Shown in pieces: positions 53,284-61,938 of a DNA stretch of 64,000 bases. Under the pieces are notes generated by a model. That model saw nothing but the letters and a program-made list of their open reading frames with translations, ran no database searches and was not told the DNA's origin. The translations under genes and the position numbers were made by a program. Source of the stretch: Sediminispirochaeta smaragdinae DSM 11293 (lineage in GTDB: Bacteria; Spirochaetota; Spirochaetia; DSM-16054; Sediminispirochaetaceae); NCBI RefSeq assembly GCF_000143985.1, contig NC_014364.1:1488001-1552000 (forward strand). The letters run 5' to 3'. Position 1 is the stretch's first letter, and each line of letters opens with the position of its first letter.

Positions 53284-54464
53284 CAGCGGTAAGCCTTCTC
53301 GTAGATCGCAATGACATCCTGCGTGTTCAGCGGGGCTCTGTCCATTTCAAAGAGTCCTCCCATGGTGTTACGGGCATTTTGTGCATACGCAGGGATCTGG
53401 GCCTTCTCAAGGCCGTAGTCGGACATCTTTAGTTCATCGACTCCACACGCCCTTTGGAGTTTTTCCAGGGCCGTGACCATCAACATGGCACGATCAGCCT
53501 CTGGTACTGCGGAGGTCTCCTCTCCCATGGCCTCGGCAAGCGTTGCAAGCCGCTGGGGGACTACCGATGCAAAGTGGGTGAAGTAGGCCTTGCTAAGCAT
53601 GATAAGCCCGGCCCCGTGGGGGAGTTCGGGCTTAAAGGCGCTTAGCGCATGCTCCATGCTGTGCTCCGAGGTACAACTTGAGGTAGATTCCACCATCCCC
53701 GAAAGGGTGTTGGCCAGGGCAACCTTACTTCTTGCCTCGATGTCGTTTCCATCCGCAACGACCCTGGGGAGGTATCGGCTGACCAGTCGTACGCTTTCAA
53801 GGGCGTAGAGGTCGCTGATAGGCGTGGCAATATTGGCGATATACCCCTCTGCTGCATGAAAGAAGGCATCGAAGCCCTGGTAGGCGGTCAGTTTTGGCGG
53901 GACCGAAAGCATAAGTTCGGGATCGACGATGGAGAGGGTGGGGAAGGTGTCGGGGGTGCCGAAACCGATTTTTTCATTTTTATCCTGGTTGGTGATAACG
54001 GTCCAGGGATCTGCCTCGGTACCGGTGCCTGCGGTGGTCGTTATCGCAACAATGGGCAGCACTGCTTCGGTAACCGGCTTTCCCTTACCACTGCCGCCGT
54101 TGATGTAATCCCAGTAGTCTCCAGGATTATTCACCATGACGGCGATACTCTTTGCCGAGTCGATGCTGCTTCCTCCTCCCAGACCAAGGACAAAGTCGCA
54201 ACCCTCTTGCCTTGCCAGAGCCGCTCCCTCCATGACGTGGGAAAGAATCGGGTTGGGCAGAATTTTATCAAAGATAACCGAATCGATTCCCTGCTTTTTC
54301 AGAAGAGCCGCCGTCCTGTCGAGGTAGCCATGGCGCTTCATTGAACCGCCGGCCGAAACAACGATGAGCGCCTTTTTTCCCGGCAGTTTTTCACGTCCGA
54401 GACTTTCGAGCGATCCAGGACCGAACTGAATTTGGGTAGGAATATAGGTGGAAAACTGTTCCAT
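53283..54464 (-). CDS. Iron-containing alcohol dehydrogenase
   Basis: A 393-residue type III alcohol dehydrogenase: NAD-binding GLGGGSSIDSAKSIAV near residue 97, TTAGTGTEADPW, and metal-binding His residues in EHSMEHALSAF and PHGAGL. The ATG at 54464 is chosen by an AAGGA site; a longer frame upstream is rejected. A promoter lies at 54496-54524. The substrate could be an aldehyde of fermentation or a diol. It is coupled to the nitrilase-family gene by a TGATG overlap. Confidence 0.9.
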   Translation of the reverse strand: MEQFSTYIPTQIQFGPGSLESLGREKLPGKKALIVVSAGGSMKRHGYLDRTAALLKKQGIDSVIFDKILPNPILSHVMEGAALARQEGCDFVLGLGGGSSIDSAKSIAVMVNNPGDYWDYINGGSGKGKPVTEAVLPIVAITTTAGTGTEADPWTVITNQDKNEKIGFGTPDTFPTLSIVDPELMLSVPPKLTAYQGFDAFFHAAEGYIANIATPISDLYALESVRLVSRYLPRVVADGNDIEARSKVALANTLSGMVESTSSCTSEHSMEHALSAFKPELPHGAGLIMLSKAYFTHFASVVPQRLATLAEAMGEETSAVPEADRAMLMVTALEKLQRACGVDELKMSDYGLEKAQIPAYAQNARNTMGGLFEMDRAPLNTQDVIAIYEKAYR

Positions 54465-54495
54465 AGGTACCATCCTTATCACTATAGATAGTTCA

Positions 54496-54524
54496 ATAAT
54501 ACTATTGTTATAGGGATGCGGCAA
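54496..54524 (-). promoter_or_regulatory. Promoter of the alcohol dehydrogenase-hydrolase pair
   Basis: On the minus strand TTGCCG (54524-54519) is 17 bases from TATTAT (54501-54496). Confidence 0.5.
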
Positions 54525-54554
54525 ATAGCTTTCCTGTGGGTATGTTCTATAGGG

Positions 54555-54724
54555 TTTGTTTTTAGTAGTGTTCGGAATCCTGGTGGTTTCATGCCGTCTT
54601 TCCCGGAAAAATCCTTAGGTTTCCAGGATTGCTTGATCGTATCTCCCTATACTCTGTAATTGGCGGCAACAAAAAAAATTGAGAGGCTTTGACCACCAGG
54701 ATTCCGGACACTATATTTGTTTTT
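54555..54724. mobile_element. Candidate miniature inverted-repeat element (MITE)
   Basis: Arms at 54567-54587 and 54692-54712 are inverted repeats of 21 bases with one mismatch, enclosing 104 bases without a gene. The 9-mer TTTGTTTTT flanks the structure on both sides (54555-54563 and 54716-54724), like a target-site duplication, although it is low complexity. The rest of the 54465-54850 intergenic stretch holds only the alcohol dehydrogenase promoter. A long hairpin with another role is the alternative. Confidence 0.5.
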
Positions 54725-54850
54725 GGATAGTGCCGTGCGGCCATAGCCCCTGTGGCCGCAAACAGGAATCTTTCGATAGCGGCCGGACACAGAAACACAT
54801 GGTACCAACGATATGCTTGCTATACTGTAAAAAAGCCTTTCGGTCTATTC

Positions 54851-56434
54851 TTATCTCTCAAGGGCTCCGATATCCGGCTTTCCTACCCGTGCATCTCCCT
54901 TAAAATCGACTTCCAGAGCTGGCTCTCCCATATATCCCTCCCCGATGGCGATACTCCCGGCCTTCAGAGTTCCCGGAATTTTACCTCTGTCAATATAATC
55001 CTGGATATCTCCTGTGATCTCCTCGTAGGGAAGATCTGCGACATTGTATCCTGCTTCGTTTTCCAGTGTTCTATCGGAACGTCCATTGTAGTAGATATTC
55101 TTATAGACTACTCCCTTTCCCTGGTTAAAAATGGTCGCACTTGTCATACTATTGTTATAAAATTGCGCACCAGGACGCTTTGCTCCTACATCCCATGTCT
55201 GAACATAATAATGGGGGCTGCGAGGGTCATCAAATCCAGTTCCGAAACTACGTCCCAGGTGGCTGGTCCACTGATCGTTCGGGGTATATACAACGGTGTT
55301 ATTTCGAAATATGTTATTGCCTTCAAATTCGGCACCCATAACGAATAAATTACCATTGCTGGGGGCAAAGATATTGTTTTCCCACACAAAGTTAGCATAA
55401 TAGCCACCTGCAGTATTCGCATTGATCATCACATCCATGGATTCGGTGTGGTAGAAGAGATTGCCTCGGACCGTCACATTCTTTGTATCATGAGCGTATG
55501 TTTCGGATGCGTTGATCATGTACATATGGATACAGTCTACATGCTTGCCGTAGGGAAGTGCTGGCTGTCCATCGATGTCGCCAATCCCATCATCTAAATC
55601 GTGAATAACGTTTCCCTCAATTAACCAGTTTGTTCCTCCGTGAATCTGAATCCCGTCTTGCATGTTGTGGTGAATATGGTTGTTCTTGATGACAAGATCA
55701 TTTGCCATGCCGGTGACGCCCAATCCCGTGTTGGTAATTTCATTATTGTATACCGTTACATAGCGGGTGCAAGAAGCGCGTACCCCTGCCGTCCCCATGA
55801 AATCCGCTTTTTCATCATTATTTAGGGAAGAAAAGTCTTTGCTTTGTGTTATCAGACAGTTGCGTATATCTGCATAACGGCTGCCAAGGACTGTTATAGC
55901 TTCTGCCTGAACTCCGTCGATTCTCAATCGAAGGTTGCTGTTGCCATTTTGGGCAAAGGGGATTGAAAACCACCCTCCATCGTTTGTCTTGGTCCCAAGG
56001 GTTACCATTCCCAATTTTGCTTGGTGCAGGTTCACCGCCTTTATGGTGACCCATTCGGGAAAAACCTCATCGATAGGTGTGCATTTATTATTTCCCTCAT
56101 AGTAGGTAGCCCCGAATTTCAGATCGCCATACTCTCCGTCTTCCAGTAAAAGAAGCTCACCGCCATGCATCTGGGAAAGGGCATAGGAGAGGCTGGCAAA
56201 TGGCGACGATTTAGAACCGCTGTTTTGATCGGAACCGCTTGACGGGTCTACGAAGTACGTTGTGCCTGAGGATTCATAGGTTTCGATTTCCGGGTCATAG
56301 GAACTCCCATAGCATGAAGATCTATTGGAGCCGTCGGAGTCGGATGCTGATGAAAATAATAGATTACAGGAAGCTAAAATCACCAGCGGCAGAACTATCA
56401 AAAACGGAAGAAGCAGTCGAAAAATAGATTTCAT
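54851..56434 (-). CDS. Parallel beta-helix lipoprotein
   Basis: A 527-residue surface or periplasmic lipoprotein. The ATG at 56434 follows GAGGG; lipobox LASC lies near residue 24. After a Ser-rich linker, TTYFVDPSSGSDQNSGSKSSPF resembles the start of right-handed beta-helix (DUF1565-type) proteins. Repeated Asn/Ile turns (VIKNNHIHHN, LIEGNVIHD, VRGNLFYH, VWENNIF) form the helix rungs. It may be a polysaccharide lyase or binding protein, but no catalytic set is evident. Sampled 60-base stretches are 42-45% GC against about 60% in pyrDK and aroC, and repeat elements flank it, hinting at transfer. Confidence 0.8.
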   Translation of the reverse strand: MKSIFRLLLPFLIVLPLVILASCNLLFSSASDSDGSNRSSCYGSSYDPEIETYESSGTTYFVDPSSGSDQNSGSKSSPFASLSYALSQMHGGELLLLEDGEYGDLKFGATYYEGNNKCTPIDEVFPEWVTIKAVNLHQAKLGMVTLGTKTNDGGWFSIPFAQNGNSNLRLRIDGVQAEAITVLGSRYADIRNCLITQSKDFSSLNNDEKADFMGTAGVRASCTRYVTVYNNEITNTGLGVTGMANDLVIKNNHIHHNMQDGIQIHGGTNWLIEGNVIHDLDDGIGDIDGQPALPYGKHVDCIHMYMINASETYAHDTKNVTVRGNLFYHTESMDVMINANTAGGYYANFVWENNIFAPSNGNLFVMGAEFEGNNIFRNNTVVYTPNDQWTSHLGRSFGTGFDDPRSPHYYVQTWDVGAKRPGAQFYNNSMTSATIFNQGKGVVYKNIYYNGRSDRTLENEAGYNVADLPYEEITGDIQDYIDRGKIPGTLKAGSIAIGEGYMGEPALEVDFKGDARVGKPDIGALER

Positions 56435-56463
56435 GATATCCCTCTTTTTATTTGATCTGCGGG

Positions 56464-56558
56464 AATTGGCTCTTCGGTTTGGCAACCTTGCCAGGGACCT
56501 TACCCGCAAGCTTGCGATGCACGCAGGCGGAGTAACAAACCGCCGTACGGCCCCAATT
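56464..56558. repeat. Branched palindromic element upstream of the beta-helix gene
   Basis: Nested arms AATTGG/CCAATT (56464-56469, 56553-56558) and CGGTTTG/CAAACCG (56475-56481, 56536-56542) enclose two small hairpins: GGCAA/TTGCC (56481-56492) and the 12-base palindrome CGCAAGCTTGCG (56505-56516). This could be a repeated genomic element, a recombination site or a structured 5' leader of the lipoprotein mRNA. It matches no riboswitch I can recall. The remainder of 56560-56750 shows no gene. Confidence 0.5.
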
Positions 56559-56758
56559 CGTCTCTTTCTGTCTGTTATCCGAAATGTTAACATTGTACAC
56601 AACGACGATATAGCATGCAGTGTATACTTTGAAAAGGTCTCTTTGCTTGGTTTTTGTGAAATTCTCAAAAGTTGTTCAATTTTTCCCAACTAACAGGGGG
56701 AATAGGCCGTACCGGTGTGTATTCCGCATTATGATCGACCATAAAACATGACAAGGAG

Positions 56759-56796
56759 TCGTTTCTCTTGACAGAAACGAATTTGCCTTCTACCAT
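56759..56796 (+). promoter_or_regulatory. trpB promoter with overlapping palindrome
   Basis: TTGACA (56768-56773) is 17 bases from TACCAT (56791-56796). Perfect 8-base inverted arms (56759-56766 and 56773-56780) sit over the -35 box, a likely repressor site. The repressor is not identified. Confidence 0.5.
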
Positions 56797-56840
56797 ACTT
56801 CTATCTTAAGGCCATGCATCACATCGCGAAGGAGAAAAAC

Positions 56841-58052
56841 ATGCGCGACTATTTTAAGCAACAACCCGATACAAAGGGTTTTTTTGGTTCCTACGGGGGA
56901 AGTTTTATTCCTGAAGCTTTACAAAAAGAGATGGACAAAATCACCGATGCCTACTATTCCATCAGCAAAAGCCATCACTTCATTTCCGAGCTTCGCAGCA
57001 TCCGCAAACACTTCCAGGGGCGTCCCACTCCGGTCTACTACGCCAGGACCCTTTCCGACGAATTGGGGGGACGGATTTATTTAAAGCGGGAAGATCTCAA
57101 CCATACCGGGGCACATAAGCTGAACCACTGTATGGGTGAGGCACTTCTTGCCAAATACATGGGAAAGAAAAAGCTGATTGCCGAGACCGGTGCGGGACAA
57201 CATGGTGTCGCCCTTGCCACCGCCGCCGCTTATTTCGGACTCGAGTGCGAAATTCATATGGGTGAGGTCGATATCAGGAAAGAGCATCCCAACGTCATCC
57301 GCATGAAACTTCTGGGGGCCAATGTTGTTCCCGTTACCTCTGGATTGAAGACCCTAAAGGAGGCGGTTGATTCGGCTTTTTCTGCCTATCTCGAGGACCC
57401 TGTCAATTCAATCTATTGTATCGGGTCGGTGGTCGGTCCCCATCCCTTTCCCATGATGGTTCGCGATTTTCAGCGGGTTGTGGGAATTGAGGCAAAGGAG
57501 CAGTTTTTCGAGATGACTGGCGAGATGCCGGACAATGTTGTGGCCTGCGTGGGAGGTGGAAGTAACTCCATGGGCATTTTCACGGCCTTCCTCGACGAAG
57601 AGGATACCACCCTCTACGGTGTTGAGCCTTCCGGCCGTTCCCTGCAGAAGGGCGAACATGCCGCAACCATGTGCTATGGAAAGCCCGGACTCATACACGG
57701 TTTCAAGTGCTATCTTTTGCAGAATGATAAGGGGGAGCCGGATCCCGTCTATTCGATTGCCAGCGGTCTCGATTATCCAGGTGTGGGGCCTGAGCATTCG
57801 GCCTTGAAGGATGCAGGGAAGGTGGTCTACGAGACTGCCAGCGATAAAGAGGCCCTTACAGCCTTCTATACACTCAGCCGCAAGGAGGGGATCATTCCCG
57901 CTCTGGAGAGTGCCCATGCCGTTGCCTTCGCCATGAAGCTTGCAAAGCAGGAGCCTCGCAAATCCATCCTGGTCAACCTTTCGGGACGAGGGGATAAGGA
58001 CATCGACTTCATTGTGGAAAACTACGGAACAGGGCCGGAGGTAAAGGCATAA
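56841..58052 (+). CDS. trpB: Tryptophan synthase beta chain, stand-alone
   Basis: A 403-residue PLP enzyme. The PLP Lys is in [19 protein letters not shown] (usually AHKINN), the catalytic Glu in [17 protein letters not shown], and the phosphate loop in [10 protein letters not shown]. It makes tryptophan from serine and indole. The ATG at 56841 has AAGGAG before it. No trpA or other trp gene is adjacent, so it may use TrpA encoded elsewhere or salvage free indole. Substitutions after the PLP Lys (LNH for [13 protein letters not shown]) mark a divergent branch. A palindrome over the -35 box suggests repression. Confidence 0.88.
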   Translation: MRDYFKQQPDTKGFFGSYGGSFIPEALQKEMDKITDAYYSISKSHHFISELRSIRKHFQGRPTPVYYARTLSDELGGRIYLKREDLNHTGAHKLNHCMGEALLAKYMGKKKLIAETGAGQHGVALATAAAYFGLECEIHMGEVDIRKEHPNVIRMKLLGANVVPVTSGLKTLKEAVDSAFSAYLEDPVNSIYCIGSVVGPHPFPMMVRDFQRVVGIEAKEQFFEMTGEMPDNVVACVGGGSNSMGIFTAFLDEEDTTLYGVEPSGRSLQKGEHAATMCYGKPGLIHGFKCYLLQNDKGEPDPVYSIASGLDYPGVGPEHSALKDAGKVVYETASDKEALTAFYTLSRKEGIIPALESAHAVAFAMKLAKQEPRKSILVNLSGRGDKDIDFIVENYGTGPEVKA

Positions 58053-58057
58053 TTTCC

Positions 58058-58819
58058 CTATATCCTATAGCGTATGCCTGCCAGAATGTAGTGAAACATT
58101 CCAAAGGTGTATACTTCCCCTCCACCGTCGGCCCCCCCCTCGAGTATCCTATAACCGAGGCGCAATTCGATATCGGGTTCCGGACGGTAGAGGAGGGCGG
58201 CCATGAAATCTTCCGCGCGCCCCTGGGGTGCCGCAAGGCCGTCTCCGGAGATGACAAAGCTGTAGCGTTCGGCAACGTTCCATCGGGCATCGAGATGAAT
58301 AAGCGGGACAAAACCGATATTTTTGCGAATTTCCTCGTCGCTTTCGCTCTTTAACTTGATTGAAGCGTCCCGTATTTTTCCGGTAATCCCGGCTGCGAAA
58401 CGAAAGCGGCGCTCATCGATAAGGGTATAGCTCCAGGTCAGACGGTAGGAGTTGAAAGTGTAGGTTCCTTCGAGGTTCGTTCCTGCAGGAAATAGTGTAT
58501 CGCGGAAGGTGATGTCTTTATTCACAGTTCCGTTACTGGTGATACGCAAGGGAGCATAAAGAAAGGAGAGGCTATTGCGGCCGAAATCGGCACCGAGGCG
58601 GAGGCGGAAGAACCAAACAGCATCGGGATCAAGATCATCTGCCAGGGAAAATCGGGTCCCCGTATCGGAGGGAATCTGCACATCGTTGTAGCCGGTAAAG
58701 GCCCCGCCGCTTTCCAGGTCTATCCAGAACGGACCGGACCAGAGGTGGCCGGCCGCGAGCGTAAACAGGATCAATGCAAGAAGTCCTTTACAACCTTTTT
58801 GCCTTCCCCGCTTATCCAT
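58058..58819 (-). CDS. Putative outer-membrane beta-barrel protein
   Basis: A 253-residue exported protein with a signal peptide (basic start, hydrophobic core, cleavage near LWSGP, residue 29). The mature part is rich in alternating hydrophobic and polar strands with aromatic ends (WFFRLRLGADF, YRLTWSYTLI, IELRLGYRIL), as in small outer-membrane barrels. I recognise no specific family. AAGGAG precedes the ATG. It stands 21 bases upstream-side of the aroC end and may be cotranscribed with aroK-aroC. Confidence 0.65.
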   Translation of the reverse strand: MDKRGRQKGCKGLLALILFTLAAGHLWSGPFWIDLESGGAFTGYNDVQIPSDTGTRFSLADDLDPDAVWFFRLRLGADFGRNSLSFLYAPLRITSNGTVNKDITFRDTLFPAGTNLEGTYTFNSYRLTWSYTLIDERRFRFAAGITGKIRDASIKLKSESDEEIRKNIGFVPLIHLDARWNVAERYSFVISGDGLAAPQGRAEDFMAALLYRPEPDIELRLGYRILEGGADGGGEVYTFGMFHYILAGIRYRI

Positions 58820-58840
58820 GAAATTCTCCTTACATGATTC

Positions 58841-59896
58841 TTATCCTATAGTCTCGTTTGTGGCCAGCAAAAGATCAACAAGGGTAAGAGCGGCCATGGC
58901 TTCTACCACCGGAACGATCCTGGGGCAGATGCAGGGATCATGGCGGCCTCTTACCTGAATGATCTGTTCCCTGCCGTCGGAGTCGATGGTTTTTTGTGGT
59001 AAAGAGATGCTTGGGGTAGGCTTTACCGCCAGACGGAAGCTGATGGGCTCTCCCGTCGATATGCCGCCGAGGATTCCGCCTGCATTGTTGCTTAAGAAGC
59101 CCTTTCCGTCCATTTCATCGTTGTCCGCTTTCCCGGTCATGCGTGCCGCCGCAAAGCCCACACCGAATTCTATTCCCTTTACCGCTCCGATGGAGATCAT
59201 CGCTCCTGCGAGCCGTGCATCGAGCTTATCGAATACCGGATCGCCGATACCGGCAGGTGCCCCGCTTATGGTACACTCCACAATTCCCCCGGCGCTGTTG
59301 CCTTCCGCTGCAAGAGCGGTTACGGCTGCCAGCATCTTTTCGGCGGCACTGGGATCACAGGCCCTCATCGGGTTTTTCTCCACGGTGGAAGGATCGCAGG
59401 TTTCGCACCTAATGCCTGCGGCCTCAAGGGTCCATGCCTGGACCCTGATACCCCGGGCTTCAAGGAGCAGACGTGCAAGTGCCCCGGCGGCAACCCTGGC
59501 CGCGGTTTCTCTTCCCGAACTCCTGCCACCGCCCCGGTGGTCCCTGATGCCATATTTCTTGTCGTAGCCGAAATCTGCATGTCCAGGCCTGTAGATGTCC
59601 CGGTACTGGTCGTAGTCTCCGCTTTTTTGGTTTCTATTGGCGATGAACATGGCAATGGGGGTGCCGGTACTCTTGCCCTCGAAGACCCCGCTGAGGATCT
59701 CAACCTGGTCATGCTCTTTCCTTGGGGTGGTCACCTGAGACTGGCCCGGTTTTCGCCGGTCGAGTTGCAGCTGGATTGCGGCCGGATCGATCTCGATTCC
59801 CGGAGGCATTCCGTCGACCACGACGCCGATTCCCTTTCCGTGCGACTCCCCGAAGCTTGTAATACGGAAGCGAGTTCCGAAGCTGTTTCCTGCCAT
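58841..59896 (-). CDS. aroC: Chorismate synthase
   Basis: A 351-residue enzyme with family signatures GESHGKGIGVVVDGMPPG near the start, GIRDHRGGGRSSGRETAARVAAG, and GGISTGEPI. It makes chorismate from EPSP with reduced FMN. An AAGGAG site precedes the ATG. It starts 3 bases after aroK, so the two shikimate-pathway genes form an operon. Confidence 0.96.
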   Translation of the reverse strand: MAGNSFGTRFRITSFGESHGKGIGVVVDGMPPGIEIDPAAIQLQLDRRKPGQSQVTTPRKEHDQVEILSGVFEGKSTGTPIAMFIANRNQKSGDYDQYRDIYRPGHADFGYDKKYGIRDHRGGGRSSGRETAARVAAGALARLLLEARGIRVQAWTLEAAGIRCETCDPSTVEKNPMRACDPSAAEKMLAAVTALAAEGNSAGGIVECTISGAPAGIGDPVFDKLDARLAGAMISIGAVKGIEFGVGFAAARMTGKADNDEMDGKGFLSNNAGGILGGISTGEPISFRLAVKPTPSISLPQKTIDSDGREQIIQVRGRHDPCICPRIVPVVEAMAALTLVDLLLATNETIG

Positions 59897-59899
59897 TGT

Positions 59900-60490
59900 C
59901 TACTCCTTCTTACCAGAAAGGAAGGTATCCACCCCCCTGATGATAATCTGACTGTTTTCCTTTCTCGAACGATCTTCCAGGTCAAAAACGAGATCGGCAT
60001 ACCTGCGATAGACCTTCTCCCGTCTGAGGCAGAGGTGATGGAAGCGTTCCCGTGCCCCCTTGATTCCTCCCTCGCCCTCAAGGAAGGGGGGCAGGCCTCC
60101 TGCCACGATCCTGGCAAAAAGGAGTCCTTCGGGAAGCCTTAGATGGATGATAAGAAAAGACCTTCCACCCTCGTCGTGAAACCCCGCGAGGACTCCGTCG
60201 TTGTCGGCAATTCCTCCTCCGGTAGAGACAACCATTGCCCGTTCGTCTTGTTTCAGAGCCTTGGCGGCTTCAGCCTCCAAAGCCATAAAGCGTTGTTTCC
60301 CTTCATTACGGTAGAGTCGTCGGACCGAGGATTCCTTGCCTCCCTGCGCCCAATATCGTTCCATAACCAATCGGTCAAGATCGGTGAAGGGAAGGGTAAG
60401 ATGTCTTGCAAGGGCCTCGCCGTGACAGCTCTTGCCGCTATGCTTCATTCCCGTTATAAGAATCGATGGTAGCTCTTTACCTGATTGCAT
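59900..60490 (-). CDS. aroK: Shikimate kinase
   Basis: A 196-residue P-loop kinase: Walker A GMKHSGKS near residue 14, FTDLDRLV for shikimate binding, and STGGGIADNDG. It phosphorylates shikimate. Its ATG has no Shine-Dalgarno site; TTGACA and AATACT are 17 bases apart and the -10 box ends 7 bases before the ATG (leaderless layout). The promoter overlaps the fumarase start region on the other strand. Confidence 0.88.
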   Translation of the reverse strand: MQSGKELPSILITGMKHSGKSCHGEALARHLTLPFTDLDRLVMERYWAQGGKESSVRRLYRNEGKQRFMALEAEAAKALKQDERAMVVSTGGGIADNDGVLAGFHDEGGRSFLIIHLRLPEGLLFARIVAGGLPPFLEGEGGIKGARERFHHLCLRREKVYRRYADLVFDLEDRSRKENSQIIIRGVDTFLSGKKE

Positions 60491-60526
60491 GGCAAAGAGT
60501 ATTCTATGGGCGATTCAAAGTGTCAA
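60476..60526. promoter_or_regulatory. Overlapping divergent promoters of aroK-aroC and the fumarase gene
   Basis: Minus strand: TTGACA (60526-60521), 17 bases, AATACT (60503-60498). Plus strand: TTTACC (60476-60481), 18 bases, TATTCT (60500-60505). The two -10 boxes overlap, so the promoters should compete. Confidence 0.55.
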
Positions 60527-60537
60527 TGGGAGCATTC

Positions 60538-61938
60538 ATGGAGAGCAAAAAAGGGTTTCGTATAGAAAAAGATTCAATGGGAGAGATGCTCGTACCCGAG
60601 CATGTGTACTGGGGGGCCCAAACTGCACGGGCCGTTAAAAATTTCACCGTGAGCAGCCGAAGAATCCCCGAAGGGCTTCGGCTCGCCCTCGGCTGGATAA
60701 AAGAGGGGGCCGCAGTTGCACATGGTGAGCTCGGAACCTTTCCCGAAGCGGTCTGTGACGCCGTGGAAGAGGCCGCCCGTGAGTTGCGCCGCGGCAAGTT
60801 TGCCGATCAGTTCCCCATCGATCTCTATCAAACCGGAAGCGGGACCAGCTGGAACATGAATGCCAACGAAGTGGTTGCCGCCAGGGCCAATGAACTGCTT
60901 GGCTTTCCTCTCGGCTCCAGGGGGCCTGTCCACCCCAACGATACGGTTAACCGAGGACAGTCGAGCAACGATGTCATTCCCTCTGCAATTCAGATTGCAT
61001 CCAGGCTCTCGGCCAAGTGTCTTGCGCGGGATCTTCGCTATCTGGCGGAAGCGGTGGAGACAAAGGCCGAGGAGAGCAGGGACGTTATCAAACTTGGGCG
61101 TACCCACCTCCAGGATGCCGTCCCCATGACCGGTTTTCAGGAGCTTTCGGCCTGGGCCGATCAACTGCATCAGGCCCTGCGACGCCTGAAAGCCCTTTTT
61201 CCCGTTCTCGAGCGCATTCCTCTCGGCGGAACCGCGGTTGGTACGGGTCTAAACAGCAGCCGCAACTTTGCCGATCTTACGGCGACTCATATTGCGGAGG
61301 GAACGGGATGTCCCTTTGTTGCCATGGATCGCAGCTTTTCCGCAATAGCCGCCCGGGATGCCAGCCTTGAATACGGGGATGTCCTCAACGCCCTGGCGGT
61401 GATCATAATGAAGATCGCCCAGGACCTCAGACTCCTTTCCAGCGGCCCCCGGGCAGGTCTCGCGGAGATCAGGCTTCCCGAGCTTCAACCGGGAAGCAGC
61501 ATCATGCCGGGAAAGGTGAATCCCGTTATTCCCGAAATGGCCGTACAGGTGGCCGCTTCGGTCATGGGCAAGCATGTAAGTCTTACCATTGCCTGCCAGA
61601 ACAGTCCTCTTCAACTCAATATCATGATGCCCCTTATCGCCGGCGAGCTGCTTGATTCCGCCGAAATGCTGAGTCGGCTCTGCCGCTCCCTTGCAGATAG
61701 ATGTATCTCAGGTATGAGCTACGACAGACAACGCTGCCGGGATTTGATCGAAGGAAGCCTCGCCATGGTTACCCCGCTTGCCTTGGAAATCGGTTATGAA
61801 AAGGCTGCCCGGATCGCCAAGGAGGCCTACGCCAGCGGACGGAATGTCAGAGAGGTTGCCCTGAAGCAAAGCGGCCTTGACTCCGAAACCGTGCAGCGCC
61901 TGCTTGATCCAGAACGGATGTGCGGCGGAGTTGATTAA
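60538..61938 (+). CDS. Class II fumarase/aspartase family lyase, probably fumarate hydratase
   Basis: A 466-residue lyase, near the 467 of E. coli FumC. RIEKDSMGEMLVPEHVYWGAQT at the N terminus, GSGTSWNMNANEV, RTHLQDAVP and the flexible loop GSSIMPGKVNPVIPE with the catalytic Ser. The PGKVNP form favours fumarase; NPVIPE and PLQLNIMMPLI also occur in aspartases and in actinobacterial fumarases, so aspartate ammonia-lyase is possible. The ATG at 60538 has GGGAG before it; an ATG four codons upstream is an alternative. Its stop overlaps the convergent signalling gene. Confidence 0.88.
   Translation: MESKKGFRIEKDSMGEMLVPEHVYWGAQTARAVKNFTVSSRRIPEGLRLALGWIKEGAAVAHGELGTFPEAVCDAVEEAARELRRGKFADQFPIDLYQTGSGTSWNMNANEVVAARANELLGFPLGSRGPVHPNDTVNRGQSSNDVIPSAIQIASRLSAKCLARDLRYLAEAVETKAEESRDVIKLGRTHLQDAVPMTGFQELSAWADQLHQALRRLKALFPVLERIPLGGTAVGTGLNSSRNFADLTATHIAEGTGCPFVAMDRSFSAIAARDASLEYGDVLNALAVIIMKIAQDLRLLSSGPRAGLAEIRLPELQPGSSIMPGKVNPVIPEMAVQVAASVMGKHVSLTIACQNSPLQLNIMMPLIAGELLDSAEMLSRLCRSLADRCISGMSYDRQRCRDLIEGSLAMVTPLALEIGYEKAARIAKEAYASGRNVREVALKQSGLDSETVQRLLDPERMCGGVD

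Noticed and set aside
56464-56558. Known riboswitch (cyclic di-GMP, cobalamin, SAM, TPP, glycine) or integron attC site
   Set aside because: None of the conserved sequence blocks of these classes, nor a clear attC core pair, could be found; it is reported only as an unknown structured element.
56437-56689. N-terminal extension of the beta-helix lipoprotein
   Set aside because: The Arg-rich extension covers the branched palindromic element, and a proper lipoprotein signal with ribosome site begins at 56434.
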